A stretch of 64,000 nt of DNA from Humulus lupulus (GCF_963169125.1 NC_084796.1:90938888-91002887); one strand, 5' to 3'. Shown: positions 12,402-24,690, counted from the first letter of the stretch. Program-made: numbers and translations. Notes: generated by a model not told the origin, from the sequence alone.

Positions 12402-12984
12402 TGTTGACCACATTTTTCGCTATCAACCTAATCTAAGAACTTGATAGGAATCAGAAGAAAATGAAGTAGAGATTTTACGTAGGCTATAAAAGAGCCCTAG
12501 TCCACGAGTCTTTGGTATTAGTAAGTTTGAAGCTTGGTTTTTCCCACTTCAATGGAGTTTCAGGTAGCGTATATCTTGCACTGAGTTTACAATTGCTTGA
12601 CCAGCCATAGTTCTCAACCTTTTACAAGGAATTACCTTAGCCTTATTTATAGAGGCCTGGGTTATTAATTCCCTTAATCAACATTTAATATACAATCCCC
12701 CATTATTTGGGGAGTAAACTACTAATTAATTACATATGGATGCACTAACAAAGACCATGGGCCCAGACGGATTGAACGGGGCCCATATGCATAAAGCTAC
12801 CATCTAACTTCATGGGAAACAGGGATCTGATCATGTCAAGATACGGCGTACATTTGCCCATGTCAGGTGGCGTTGTGGAAAATGTCAATTGTCGATTATA
12901 CGAATTCGACACCACTAATCAGAGCTCGCCAAATGTTGTCAGATGTTCTTCTGGTGGGCCACAGCTGCGGCGACTAACACCTAG
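12402..12984 (-). repeat. T2 3' LTR, left part
   Basis: It starts TGTTGACC at 12402 and matches 27646-28220 of the other T2 LTR. On the minus strand TATAAATA at 12651-12644, within CCTCTATAAATAAGG, looks like the LTR promoter TATA box. It is interrupted at 12985 by G1. Confidence 0.85.
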
Positions 12985-15776
12985 TGTAACGCCCTACATC
13001 TCAGGGACCGTTATACTGTGTATTTTAAATAGTGCTAAACGAGTCATTTGGCCACAATTGTATAGCTAAAGGTGATTAATGGTTTAGTTTAGGGTTAAAA
13101 TTTTTGGTCAAAGATACAAATGTTTCACTAAAATATTTACTGTATACATGGGATCCCAAAATACATTAAAAAGGTTAATTACAATAAAAAAGTTACAATC
13201 TGCTGACCTATGCGACAAAATAGGGTTTGACCCTAGTTCCTCTTTAAACCCTCAGCCGTGGTTGTTGAGCAGCCGCATATGGACACATTATCACCTAAGC
13301 TCTCCAATTCAAGGATGGTCTAGGTTTCTTTTCCCATTACCTGCACCACATAGCACCCGTGAGCAAAGGCTCAAAAAGAAAAGTTAAACATGCTCATAAG
13401 CAGTTAGTAACATGTTACCAAATCATAATAGGCATGCCTCGCAGTAATAACCCTACTCATGCATACATACAGGTACAAATAAATGATTATGAAATAATTC
13501 TGGGGTTTGCATCCCTAATCAGCTGACCATAGAGTCAACCCGGGGTCCTCTGCCTTGAATAGATAACCATAGAGTCAACCTGGGGTCCTTTGCCTTCTCC
13601 TCTGTATAACCTGCTTTGGAGCTGATCTAGCGTACTCTGCGCTATGTTTTCTTTGACCAATAGATCAATCAAGCGTATGATGCGCTCCTGGTTAGGCTAA
13701 ATCATATGGACCTACGCATAGCGCGCTATGGTCTTGCTTGACTAATAAGTCAATGCCTTACGACCAGCACTAAGTGTGTTAATGTCGTCCTTGACTAATA
13801 ATTCAATGCTTTATGACCAACACTCACTGTGGTAATGTTGTCCTTGACTAATAAGTCAATACCTTATACCAACACTCACCATGTTAATGTCGTCCTTGAA
13901 TAATAAGTCAATCCTAGGATATGGGACTAATAAGTCACCCTGGGTCCTTTTTCCCTATCCACTGTATAAGCGTACCTGGCGCTGACCAACACTCCACGTG
14001 TTGAGGCCATTCTTGACTAATAAGTCAATGCTAGGATATGGGACTAATAAGTCAGCCTGGATCCCTTAGTCCTATCCTCTATTTAAGCGTATAATGCGCT
14101 GACCAGCACTCAACGTGCTAAGTTCGTTCTTGACTAATAAGTCAATGATAGGATATGGGACTAATAAGTCACCTCGGAACCCTTGGTCCTATCATCTATA
14201 TAAGCGTCCTTGGTGCTTTTTGTTAGCCTAATCAAAACGACCAGTGATCAGCGCGCTATTACCGCCCTTGACTGATATGTCAATTCTTTTCGACCAGCGC
14301 TCATAGCTATTGTCGCCCTTAATTAATAAGTCAATGCTTTTCAAAATAAGATAATGCAAACAGGCCCATATCATATGTCAAATATCCAGATACAAAGTGT
14401 TCAACAAGCGTAATAACCAATCAAAAGCATAATCATAATCATGCACATTTACAGAGACTCAAGCTCTGATCAATTCTATATTCAACATTCAGGCCAAGCC
14501 ATAATCACATGCGTCACATGTATCGCATACTGGGTGCATTTTTCTTACCTTTGGTTCAAGCACAGGTTACCAATAAACGACGCTCGAGCACGATCCTGAT
14601 TCTAAGCCCCTAGCATTAACTTAGTCACATCCATAATATAGAATCTCGTCAATCATGTCGCAGCATGCCCACCAGACAGAAAGCCCCATGTCTGAAAAAT
14701 CCAGACACGGGCCGCGACATGCCCATAAGAGCTGCGGAATGCCTCACAGGCAGAATCGCCAAGTGCCTTGGGTTCACACAGGTCGCGGCGCCCAAGAACA
14801 AGATCGCGGCATGACCCCGTAAACCCAGAAATCCCTGTTTTTCCTTAGCAAAAACTGTACAAAAAACCTATCCAAACAATTCCTAAAACCATAATTCAAA
14901 CCCCCAAACATTAACAACATATTAACACCATCAAAACCCAAGCTTAACTTCAATCAAAACACCCCTAATACTCAAAATCAATGCTTGGGTTTTTAAATCT
15001 CAAGAATACCAAGAACAAAGTAAGAACTTAGAAAACCAGAGCAATTAAGGAACAAATTCATTACCTCAATAGCTAAAACAATACTATACTGCCCTTGACT
15101 TTGAATTCTAGCTCCAAATCCTTATGTCTAAGCTTTTTCCTCAACGAAATCCAAAAAGAGGAAAGGGAGAGAACCATCCGAGAGAGAAAGAGAGGAAGGG
15201 AACTCTATTTTTTCTATTGTGTTGAGGTTTCCTTTGGCTAAAGGAAAGTGACTAAGTCACTAATTTAACCATAAAATGACACATATGCCCCTAGGCTCAA
15301 AACACTCTCCCAAAGCCCTTCAAGGGAAGTTTTGTCATTTGCCACTTATTGCGTTAATCATAATTAACATCTTATAATTCTTGTTACTCTCAATATCTTC
15401 AAATAATTATCAATTAATTTCCCATTGCCCAATCAATCCCGGTAACGTACTAAATTACCAAATTACCCCGTTGTGACTTTCCCACTAGCTTTCTCCCTAA
15501 GATCACCTCGTGTCGAGTAACCGAAATATATCCACTTAATAATGTGGTCTCACACATATATCACATATATCCCAAATATACCCATAACAGGCCAAATTAC
15601 AAATATTGCCCTAATCAGAAACAGGCCCGCATGCATAATTTATACACTCAAACATGCATACCAAGTCATATTATAATATAACTCACATAATCATATAATG
15701 ATACACATATATACCACATAATCACATAATTCCATAATTTTCCATCCTGGCCCCCTAATCAAGGGCCTAAGCCTTA
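12985..15776 (-). repeat. G1 3' LTR (inner end deleted)
   Basis: It begins TGTAACGCCC at 12985 and aligns through its length with 19801-22760. The last 20 or so bases at the inner end and the polypurine tract are deleted, so it joins integrase sequence directly at about 15777. It also lacks about 165 bp present in the 5' LTR near 21437-21605. At about 13650-14340 it carries roughly a dozen copies of a TGACTAATAAGTCA-type inverted motif. Confidence 0.85.
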
Positions 15777-16830
15777 AGCTCGGGATATTGATCCCGCATA
15801 TCTGATTCTAGTTCCCAGGTTGCTCCCTCGACCTTACTATTTCTGTATAATACCTTAACCAAAGTTATAGCATTGTTCCTCAGAACCTTGTTCTTTCTTT
15901 TAAGATCTGAACTAGCTATTCCTCAAAGGATAATTCTACATCCAATTCCAGATCCTCATAAGTCAACACATGAGTCTCATCCCATACGTGTTTCCTCAAC
16001 ATGGGAATATGAAATACATTACGTACGGCCGACAGTGCCCATTGTAAGGCCAATCCATAGTCAACCTGACCAATCCTCTCCACGATTTCAAATGGTCCTA
16101 CAAATCTAGGGTTAAACTATCCCTTATTTCCTCACCCCCTTTCCATGGTGATACTCCAAGGAAGATATAGCCTTTCACATGGAACTCCACATTCCTTCAT
16201 TTCAAATTAACATAAATTTTCTGTCTATTCTGAGAAGAAAGCATCCGAGCTTTAATCTTTTTAATAACCTCAGTGGTCCTCTGAACTACCTCAGGATCCA
16301 AATATTTTCTCTCACCCATCTCATCGCAGTGAATGAGCGATATACATTTCCTACTGTACAACATCTCATAAGGTGCCCCTCCAATAACTGGATAACTCTC
16401 TCTGATTTACCATCAGTCTCAGAATAATAAGTTGTACTGTACTTCAGCTGTATACTCATCACCTTCTGTAACCTTCCCCAAAATTTGGAAGTAAAGATAG
16501 GATCCTTATCCATCATGATAGACCTCAAAGTCCCATGAAGGCGTACTATCTCTCTCGCATAGAGATCTGCATACTAGTAAACTATAATGCTCATCCTCAC
16601 TCATAATAGTGAAATGACTTTGTATACCGGTCCATAATGACCCAGAATGAATCATGTTGGCCCACTATCCTGGGCAGCCCCATCACAGAATCCATCGTGT
16701 GTCCTCCCATTTCCATTCTGGAATACTCAAAGGCTGTAATGACCTTACTGGTTTCTGATATTCTGCCTTGACCTGCTAACAGGTTAGGCACTTTGTCACG
16801 TAATCAATTATGTCCCTCTCCATCCAAGGC
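15777..16830 (-). pseudogene. G1 integrase and chromodomain remnant
   Basis: Minus-strand pieces show FDRDPIFTS-like (here KDPIFTSKFW), APYEMLY.RKC, EMGERKYL and AR..SSQ.RQK segments in integrase order. A degraded type II chromodomain-like tail lies near 15780-15880. Multiple stops and frameshifts are present. The family role is inserting the DNA copy into chromatin, with the chromodomain steering to heterochromatin. Confidence 0.8.
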
Positions 16831-17760
16831 CACCACTATACAGCTTTCATTTCCTGGTAAATCTTCATGATCCCTAGATGAAGATAATAAGGGGTAATAT
16901 GAGATTCATACAGAACCTCCCATTTAATCCCAGTGTTCATTGGATCCCAAGTTCGAACCTTATACATCAATAAACTCATACCTGACCCTTCATAGTCCTT
17001 AGCTAATCCAGCTAAGAAATTTTTCCTTAATCCTTCCCATCTGTGGGTCACTCAAATGTTTTTCCTTTGATCCTCTCTAAAAGAGTAATCTCAAGCACAA
17101 TGTTGGCCAACTAGCCCACCAGTAACTCTACTCCAGTTCTGGTTATATCTTTCAACTAACATGATGCATAGGCAATCACCTTTTCTGTCAATGAGGTAAC
17201 AATCCTCGAGAATTCTTCCACAAAACACATGTAATACCCTGCCCATCCAAGGAAAATCCCAACCTCTGAGGCGCTCCTTGGCTTTGGCCAAACTCTAACT
17301 GAGAGTACACCACAATATCATCAATAAAGATAATCACCAATCAATTCCAATAATCCTTGAACAACCTATTTATCCGACCCATCAAAACAACTGGGGCATT
17401 AGTTAAACCCAAAAGACATGACTCAACACTCCTAGTGCCGATATCTGATATAAAAGGCAGTCTTCTGCTTATCCTCCTCCTTGATCTTCTGCTGATAATA
17501 ACCAGATCAAAGATCTACCTTGGAGAATACCTCTTGCTCAATAACTGAACCTTTAGTTCTTATAGCTCTGTTGAAGCCTTTCAATCCAGTGCCCTAGACC
17601 TGGTTCCGTCCCTGACATCACATAACCACTGTTCTATCTCGTGGTGTAGAGGTAACCTTGACAAACCCCTATAAACACATCCAGAAACTCACAGAATAAT
17701 CTAGTCTGTCCTGGTCCCAATGGCATGACCTGAATGGTATCCACCACACTAGCTAAGAGT
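16831..17760 (-). pseudogene. G1 RT / RNase H remnant, internally deleted
   Basis: An H2C2-proximal segment (SHITPYYLHLGIMKIYQE, 16836-17051) is followed upstream by a short RT C-terminal block with a GWAGYY..FVEEFS pattern near 17210-17270. The RNase H that should lie between them is largely missing. The RT core (NAP..FDG-type and YHQ-type blocks) is only faintly visible near 17310-17560. It is a dead fragment. Confidence 0.65.
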
Positions 17761-18230
17761 CCTATGAATCCACCTGCAATAGGTCTCTATCTCTAAGTAC
17801 AGATGTCATAAGTATTTGGGGTCCATGCACAGTACCAACAAATACAATGGTTTCTCACCCTCAAGCCCAAGGGTTACAATCTTTTCCTTACAATCTATCA
17901 TTGCTCCATACTTGGCTAACCAATCCATATCCAGGATCACATCGAAGTCAGTCATAACCAACTCTATCAAGTCAACTAATGAGTCCCTTTCCACCATAAA
18001 CTAACCCATCTCTTAAAATTACAAATAGAGTACCAAATTCTCATGACAACATAACCATGTAATCTGCATATCTAGTCTATATCTCTCTCAAATGTAACAA
18101 AACAAAGAGCAACATGGAACCAAAACTAGTCAGCATAGTAAAAGAATTAGAACTAGGAAGCTGACCTATCACTATTGAGGGACTAGCCTCAGCCTCAGCC
18201 TCTGACTCTAACTGCATCAAAGGGAACACT
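17761..18230 (-). pseudogene. G1 protease remnant
   Basis: The frame at 17997-17806 carries VDLIELVMTDFDVILDMDWL and IDCKEK, the C-terminal half of a chromovirus protease. The active-site half (DSGATHSF) is not recognisable upstream, so the catalytic part has been lost. Confidence 0.75.
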
Positions 18231-19160
18231 CAAGCTGGAGTCAAGCTATCCAACCCCTTTGATTCATCCTTCCTTAGCCCTGGGCAATCCCTTTTGAGGT
18301 GTCCAATCATCCCACATAAGAAACATGCTTTTGCTCGGCATTCCCCCAGATGACGTCTCTTACACCGGGCGCATTTCAGGTTTAGTTTCCAATCCTCATC
18401 CTAGGCCTGATGGCCTATATGAGCACCTCAGAACCCCTTTTCTAATCCAGAAGTACCAAATATATTGATAAATTTTCTTTTTCTGATCACTGGGGCCACT
18501 GCCCCTGCCTGATCCAATAAACGAAAGTATCACTGCCTGAGCTTCACGCTTTCTGGCACTCTCCCTCCAAATCTCATTTTCTGTGCCCTCAACAACAAGG
18601 GCCCTCCCTACCACCTGAGCATAGGTAGAGATCTCATGCACTGGGGCGATTCTAACGCCCTGAGATATTCTGGAATTCAATCCCTGGATAAATCACTCCA
18701 TCCGAGCTACATCCGTGGGTAACATATCAAAAGCAAACTTCGCCAACCCATCGAATTTGTTAACATACTCTGTTGCTGTTGCATTTCCCTAAACCAGGTT
18801 TAGAAATTCATTTGTCTTAGCAGTCTTAATTGCATTACAATATCATCTCTCATTAAACAACTACCTAAATTCCTCCCAATTCTTTGCATTTCTTTCTCGT
18901 GTCTGGGATACCACTTCCCACCATGCCCGGGCATCTTCCCGCAACATATATGTAGCACAGATTACCCTATTGTGACCCACCACCCCCATACTATCGAGGA
19001 TGGAACTGATCATGCCCATCAATTGTTCAGCTCTGAATGGATCTAGGCCTCCCTCAAAAACTGGAGGGTAATATTCATGAAATCTTTCACAAAGAAATTC
19101 CCATCTACTCTCAACCCTAGGCTGAGCCTTAACTGGTACAACTCCTGACATAGCAAAGGA
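18231..19160 (-). pseudogene. G1 gag remnant
   Basis: The 19151-18861 frame has VESRWEFLCERFHEYYPPVFEGG, a D-P-RAEQ block and AT.MLREDARAWWEVV, all typical of Tekay-type Gag. The 18680-18396 frame continues with the region before the zinc knuckle. The CX2CX4HX4C knuckle near 18290-18330 is degraded. Stops separate the pieces. Gag forms the virus-like particle. Confidence 0.8.
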
Positions 19161-19800
19161 AGAAGTGTTCCCTGATAGAACCTATTATTTTAAACACCTG
19201 ATCTCTTCCTCTTGCCTATGCAATCTTAATTGCATATGTGTAAACATTTGCTGCCAATTCTGAGTGGCAAGCAGACGGCTCAGGCCCTGGCTGTAATTCC
19301 CAGCCTCAGTATAAACACCATCGGGTTCCATTAACTGCCTTGGGTTCACAACCTCTGATTTAGTCTATAGTCAATAACTTGACCCATTAAGCTTGATGAG
19401 CACATTAACTAGCCTTCCCATGGAAAACCAAACCGCACCACACTCACATAGCACTGTGGTACTAAATTACATGCCCGTGACGTTTAAGCATCAACCAATA
19501 ACCCCTGCTCTTTCCAACATACATATCGTGCTCTCAACTCTAGCATGCAAATAAAACATTCATATATTCACTAAGCATGTAATCACATATTCATATCAAT
19601 AGTCAAGGGTGAGGCCCTATCAGAATCTCATGTTTCCTAATAAGGCATGCATGTAAAGCATTTATATTCTATTTAAGTAGTTAAACATATAACCACATAA
19701 ATAGTCACCGTACCTTGAGTGGAGCCTGTCTTTAGTGACAAATGTACATGCCCAACTAGTCTTTAGGAACCCTTAACCTTGGCTCACTCGGATACCAAGT
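19161..19800 (-). other. G1 leader and primer site
   Basis: Non-coding leader between gag and the 5' LTR. The primer site at about 19780-19797 reads, on the minus strand, TGGTATCCGAGTGAGC, a mutated version of the initiator-Met site TGGTATCAGAGC found intact in G3. Confidence 0.65.
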
Positions 19801-22760
19801 TGTAACGCCCTACTACCTAGGGACCGTTACACTATGTATTTTAAATAGTGCTAAACTCGCTGAATGAGTCATTTGGCCATAATCGTGTAGCTAAACGTGA
19901 TTAATGGTTTAGGGTTAAAAATTCTGGTCAAAGATACAAACGTTTCACTAAAACGTTTACTGTATACATGGGATCCCAAAATACATTTAAAAGGTTAATT
20001 ACAATAATAGAGTTACAACCTGCCAACCTAAGTGGCAAAATAGGGTTTGACCCTAGTTCCTCCTTGAACCTTCGGCCATGGTGGTCGAGTAGCTACATAT
20101 GTACACATCGTCACCTAAGCTCTCCAATTCAAGAACGGTCCAACTTTCTTTTCCTTATATCCTACACAATATAGCACCATGAGCCAAGGCTCAGCAAGAA
20201 ATCTTAAACATGCTCATAAGCAGTTAATAAAAAGTTACAAATTCAAAATAAGCATCCCTAGCAGTCATAACCTTACTCATGCATGCATATAAGTACAAAT
20301 AAATGATTATGGAATCATTCTGAGGCTTGCAGACCTAATCAGAAGATCATAGAGTCAACCTAGAGCCCTTTGCCTTGTCCTCTGTATAACCAGCTTTGGA
20401 GCTGATCTAGCGTACACGGCGCTAAGTTTTCTTCAACCAAAAGATCAGTCAAGCGTATGATGCGCTCCTGGTTAGGCTAAATCATATGGACCTGCACATA
20501 GCGCGCTATCCTCTTGCTTGACTAATAAGTCAATGCCTTACGACCAGCACTAAGTGTGTTAATGTCATCCTTTACTAATAATTCAATGCTTTATGACCAG
20601 CACTCACTGTTGTAATGCTGTCCTTGACTAATAAGTCAATACCTTATACCAACACTCACCATGTTAATGTCGTCCTTGAATAATAAGTCAATACTAGGAT
20701 ATGGGACTAATACGTCACCCCGGGTCCTTTTTCCCTATCCACTGTATAAGCGTACCTGGCGCTGACCAACACTCCACGTGTTGAGGCCATTCTTGACTAA
20801 TAAGTCAATGCTAGGATATGGGACTAATAAGTCAGCCTGGATCCCTTAGTCATATCCTCTATTTAAGCGTATAATGCGCTGACCAGCACTCAACGTGCTA
20901 AGGTCGTTCTTAACTAATAATTCAATGATAGGATATGGGACTAATAAGTCAGCCCGGATCCCTTGGTCCTATCATCTGTTTAAGCGTTCTTGGCACTTTT
21001 TGTTAGCCTAATCAAAACGACCAGCGATCAGCGCACTATTACCGCCCTTGACTGATATGTCAATTCTTTTCGACCAGCGCTCATAGCTATTGTCGCCCTT
21101 AACTAATAAGTCAATGCTTTTCAAAATAAGATAATGCAAACAGGCCCATATCATATGTCAAATATCCAGATACAAAGTGTTCAACAAGCTTAATAACCAA
21201 TCAAAAGCATAATCATAATCATGCACATTTACAGAGACTCAAGCTCTGATCAATTCTATATTCAACATTTAGGCCAAGCCATAATCACATGTGTCACATG
21301 TATCGCATACTAGGTGCATTTTTCTTACCTTTTGTTCAAGCACGGGTTACCAATAAACGACGCTCGAGCACGATCCTGATTCTAAGCCCCTAGCATTAAC
21401 TTAGTCACAACCATAATATAGAATCTCGTCAATCATGACTAAATAAAGGTTTTCGGACCGAGTCCTAGCCTCAGGGACATTGATTCCTATCAAACTGGGT
21501 AGTAATATTGATCCCAAGCCCTTAGGTTTAAGTTCCCATGATAAAAACACACTTTTGGCTAATGTTTCTCATACATTCCATGACTTGCCCCTAAGGGTCG
21601 CGGCATGCCCCCCAGATAGAAAGCCCCATGTCTGAAAAATCCAAACACGGGCTGCGACATGCCCCTAAGAGCTGCGGAATGCCTCCCTGGCAGAATCGCC
21701 TGGTGCCCTGGGTTCACGCAGTTCGCGGCGCCCAAGAACAAGACCGCGGCATGACCCCGCAAACCCAGAAATCCCTGTTTTTCCTTAGCGAAAACTGTAG
21801 AAAAAACCTATCCAAACATTTCCTAAAACCATAATTCATACCCCCAAACATTAACAGCACATTAACACCATCAAAACCCAAGCTTAACTTCAATCAAAAC
21901 ATGCCTAATACTCAAAATCAATGCTTGGGTTTTTAAATCTCAAGAACACCAAGAACTCAGAAAACTAGAGCAATTAAGGAACAAAATCATTACCTCAATA
22001 GCTAAAACAATCCTATACTGCCCTTGACTTTGAATTCTAGCTCCAAATCCTTATGTCTAAGCTTTTTCCTCAAAGAAATCCAAAAAGAGGAAAGGGAGAG
22101 AACCATCCGAGAGAGAAAAAGAGGAAGGGAGCTCTATTTTTGTTATTGTGTTGAGGTTTCCTTTGGCTAAAGGAAAGTGACTAAGTCACTAATTTAACCA
22201 TAAAATGACACATATGCCCCTAGGCTCAAAACACTCTCCCAAAGCCCTTCAAGGCCAGTTTTTTCATTTGCCACTTATTGCGTTAATCATAATTAACATC
22301 TTATAATTCTTGTTACTCTCAATATCTTCAAATAATTATCAATTAATTTCCCATTACCCTATCAATCCTGGTAATGTACTAAATTACCAAATTACCCCTA
22401 TGCTCAAACCGAGCTTGGTATTTGACCCTATTGTGACTTTCCTACTAGCTTGCTCCCTAGGATCGCTTCGTGTTGAGTAACCCAAATAGATCCACATTAT
22501 AATGTGGTCCCACACATATATCACTTATATGCCAAATATACCCATAATGGGCCAAATTACGAATATTGCCCTTTTAAACAGAAACGTGCCCACATGCATA
22601 TTTAATACACTCAAACATGCATACCAAGTCATATTATAATATAACTCACATAATCATATAATGATACATATATATACCTCATAATACATAAGTCCATAAT
22701 TTGCCATTCTGGCCCCTTAATCAAGGCCCTAAGCCTTATTAGGTAATTTGGGACGTTACA
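19801..22760 (-). repeat. G1 5' LTR
   Basis: Complete LTR of about 2.96 kb from TGTAACGCCC (19801) to GGGACGTTACA (22760). At 20460-21115 it contains the same cluster of TGACTAATAAGTCA-type inverted motifs as the other LTR, interspersed with GACCAGCACTCA..GTG..TAA units. ORFs inside it (for example near 21559-21762) lie in GC-richer LTR sequence and have no known domain. Confidence 0.9.
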
Positions 22761-22765
22761 CGTGG

Positions 22766-23070
22766 CATCTACTATAGGTTTAAGGACAAGAATCCTAGAC
22801 CTGGGGGATTAGAAAATGAAGAGAGCGATGACCATTTGAATGGTCCTCGAGGCATGACCTTACTTGGAGACATTCGCGTCTTGGGGATGGGTCACAGGAT
22901 GTGGCTTCACCTGGAGACATCTACACCTCGAGGACATACCTCAGGGCTTGGCCTCACTTGTAGACATCTGCGTTTGGTGAGACCATACTACGAAACCTTA
23001 GTAGCGCTCGAGGAGCTTAATTACTCCTCTAACAAATTCCACGTATCCTCTAGTTAAAACACAAACAACA
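22766..23070 (-). repeat. T2 3' LTR, right part
   Basis: It continues the T2 LTR after G1 and aligns with about 28223-28526. It ends ...ACAAACAACA at 23070. The adjacent interior bases read, on the minus strand, GACTTGGTGGGAAAA, a purine-rich tract suitable as the plus-strand primer site. Confidence 0.85.
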
Positions 23071-23439
23071 TTTTCCCACCAAGTCTTTACTTGTCTTCAG
23101 ACAGTGGACACTTATACTAAGAGGAGTAATTTTGAAAGGTCTTCGAGAGGAGACGCTTTGGCTCATCATGGCGTCACTTCTAGTAAAGGCAGTGACACAT
23201 GCTGACTCCCTATTGCAAGGCCCATCAATCTGTGCCATTAATGAGGAGTCCACTCTACTACCAAAAATGTATAATCCATACCCTAGGTGTCCTTTTACTC
23301 CATATCTGAGACGTCATTTCCCATGTTAATGATCACGAACCATGCCTCTTGGACTCTGACTGTTGCACCACTCTTGAGTGCCTATGTCATTTTTAATCAA
23401 TTGTCAAGGTGGAGTTGCTTCCACCCCAAGCAGTTTTAG

Positions 23440-23446
23440 TATAAAA
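23440..23446 (+). promoter_or_regulatory. TATA box of the T2 antisense gene
   Basis: TATAAAA lies on the plus strand, about 140 bp before the first ATG of the antisense gene. It is followed at about 23500-23560 by a CT-rich leader with runs of TCTTCTTCTTC, resembling plant core promoters with a pyrimidine patch. Its orientation is opposite to T2 pol. Confidence 0.6.
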
Positions 23447-23469
23447 CCTCGACAACCACCTCTAGAAAT

Positions 23470-24434
23470 CACTTTTAGCATTCGAAATTCAAAACCCTAG
23501 AACTCTCAAACCCTCTCTTCTTCTTCTTCATATCTCTGCTTCCAAAAATTCTCCCATTTTCTGAGTTCTAAACACTCTTGATGGTTGGCAAGAATCATCT
23601 TACATCTAACCAGGCAACAAGCATTTTTTCAAAGTCAGGACTCACTTTATCACATACAACCATTTCATCTCGAGTAAGTTTTACTTGTGTCCTGTTTGGT
23701 TTTTTGTTTACTTTCAAATTCTAATGAGGGTTTTAATTATATGCTTAGGTTTGAATTACTGACACTCTAGAGGTCATTTTGATCTCTTTTAGGTCTTTTT
23801 GGGTGCATTTTAACGTTAAAAATGGTGTAATGGTCCCTTACGCTCTGTACGCGACTTTTCGTATTTCTAGAAATTCAGCTCGAATTTGGAAATTTCCCAA
23901 ATTCCAGCGATATTCATAGTTTCCAGTGGTGCTCTTCGGCGACCATCCTTTGGTCCCGAAGACACCCTATTCCCTTAGAAAATTTCCTTCTCATCTTCCA
24001 GACTAGTAGTCCTAGGGGTTCTCATTTTTGGCCTATCTTTCTTCAAGTCTTGACACTAATTGCTTGGTTTCTTGTTTCAGATGTCCGAGGAGCTTCAACA
24101 ACTACAAAAATAGTCATTCTACTCATTCGATGTCGAGGTACTGGAGAAGGTCTAAGAGGCGGGAACACTCCTCAAGAAAAGAAAATGGCCAGAGAGCAGT
24201 CGGGCTCTCATGGTGAGGGAAGATAATCCCTCGACAATGACGAGGCATCTCCACCACAGAATCTTGGAGGAAGAGGCAAACACCGACCTTCTATTGTCAG
24301 ACAAAACACACGCTGTCGCTGTGGATTTCAAGGCAGAGGTCACCCCCAGCAAGCTCAGATACCGAGGAGCTCTGGATAGGATTGTAACCCACCATAGGGT
24401 GGACACCACTACGATGTGGTTGCGCCTTTCTTAG
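23470..24434 (+). pseudogene. T2 antisense gene (two exons, decayed)
   Basis: On the strand opposite to T2 pol, between truncated RT and the 3' LTR, there is a gene-like unit. A leader from about 23470 is followed by ATG at 23581 opening 31 codons (23581-23673). An intron of 407 bp then runs from GTAAGT (23674) to TTGTTTCAG (24080), and exon 2 starts ATGTCCGAGG at 24081 in phase 0. Exon 2 stays in one frame for 117 codons to a stop ending at 24434, apart from two in-frame stops (TAG at 24111, TAA near 24153). Each is one C-to-T change from a Gln codon. The predicted product is short, charged and has a KKRK-type basic patch; I do not recognise it. Extra antisense ORFs are known in Tat elements. 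The part downstream of 24434 was probably lost with the rest of T2 pol. Confidence 0.55.
23674..24080 (+). other. Predicted intron of the T2 antisense gene
   Basis: The donor GAG/GTAAGTTT and the acceptor TTTCTTGTTTCAG/ATG match plant splice consensus well. The T-rich 407-bp interior is typical of a plant intron. Splicing keeps the frame (31 complete codons before, phase 0 after). Confidence 0.55.
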
Positions 24435-24489
24435 TAGAACGAGAAAGCGCATGAGAATATACACGGCCTTGGGGCCTGGAGCGTGTCTC

Positions 24490-24690
24490 ACCTCAGATAC
24501 TAAGCTTCTCTGATGAACCCATTCACGAGAAGCTTGTCCACCTCAGCCTTCAAAGCCAGCGCTTGGGTTAGGTCGATAGTCCTACGCTTTTTCTGGATTG
24601 AAGTTATGTTGGGATTGATGTTCATGGCATAACATATGATATTCGGGTCAATGCATGTCGTGTCAGAGTGAGACCAAGCAAAACCAACTT
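24490..24690 (-). pseudogene. T2 Tat reverse transcriptase N-terminus (truncated)
   Basis: The minus-strand frame reads a MNINPN segment, a KKRR basic block and ALKAEVDKLLVNGFIREA, the conserved start of Tat RT. It ends at about 24490, where the sequence switches to the antisense-gene region. The RT catalytic core, RNase H and integrase are all absent, so T2 depended on other elements. Confidence 0.75.

Larger units (their letters stand above)
12985..22760 (-). mobile_element. G1: Ty3/gypsy Tekay-like chromovirus nested in the T2 LTR
   Basis: It has two long LTRs (12985-15776 and 19801-22760), both in minus orientation, around a shrunken interior with gag, protease, RT, integrase and chromodomain remnants in that order on the minus strand. 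The flanks CCTAG (12980-12984) and CGTGG (22761-22765) are each one base from CCTGG. CCTGG stands at the equivalent uninterrupted point of the other T2 LTR (near 28222), so they are the eroded 5-bp target duplication. All coding frames are broken. Confidence 0.85.

Noticed and set aside
12480..12500. Plus-strand CTATAAAAGAGCC in both T2 LTRs as a promoter
   Set aside because: It is opposite to T2 transcription, and the minus-strand TATAAATA at 12651-12644 fits the LTR promoter better. No downstream plus-strand gene is evident.
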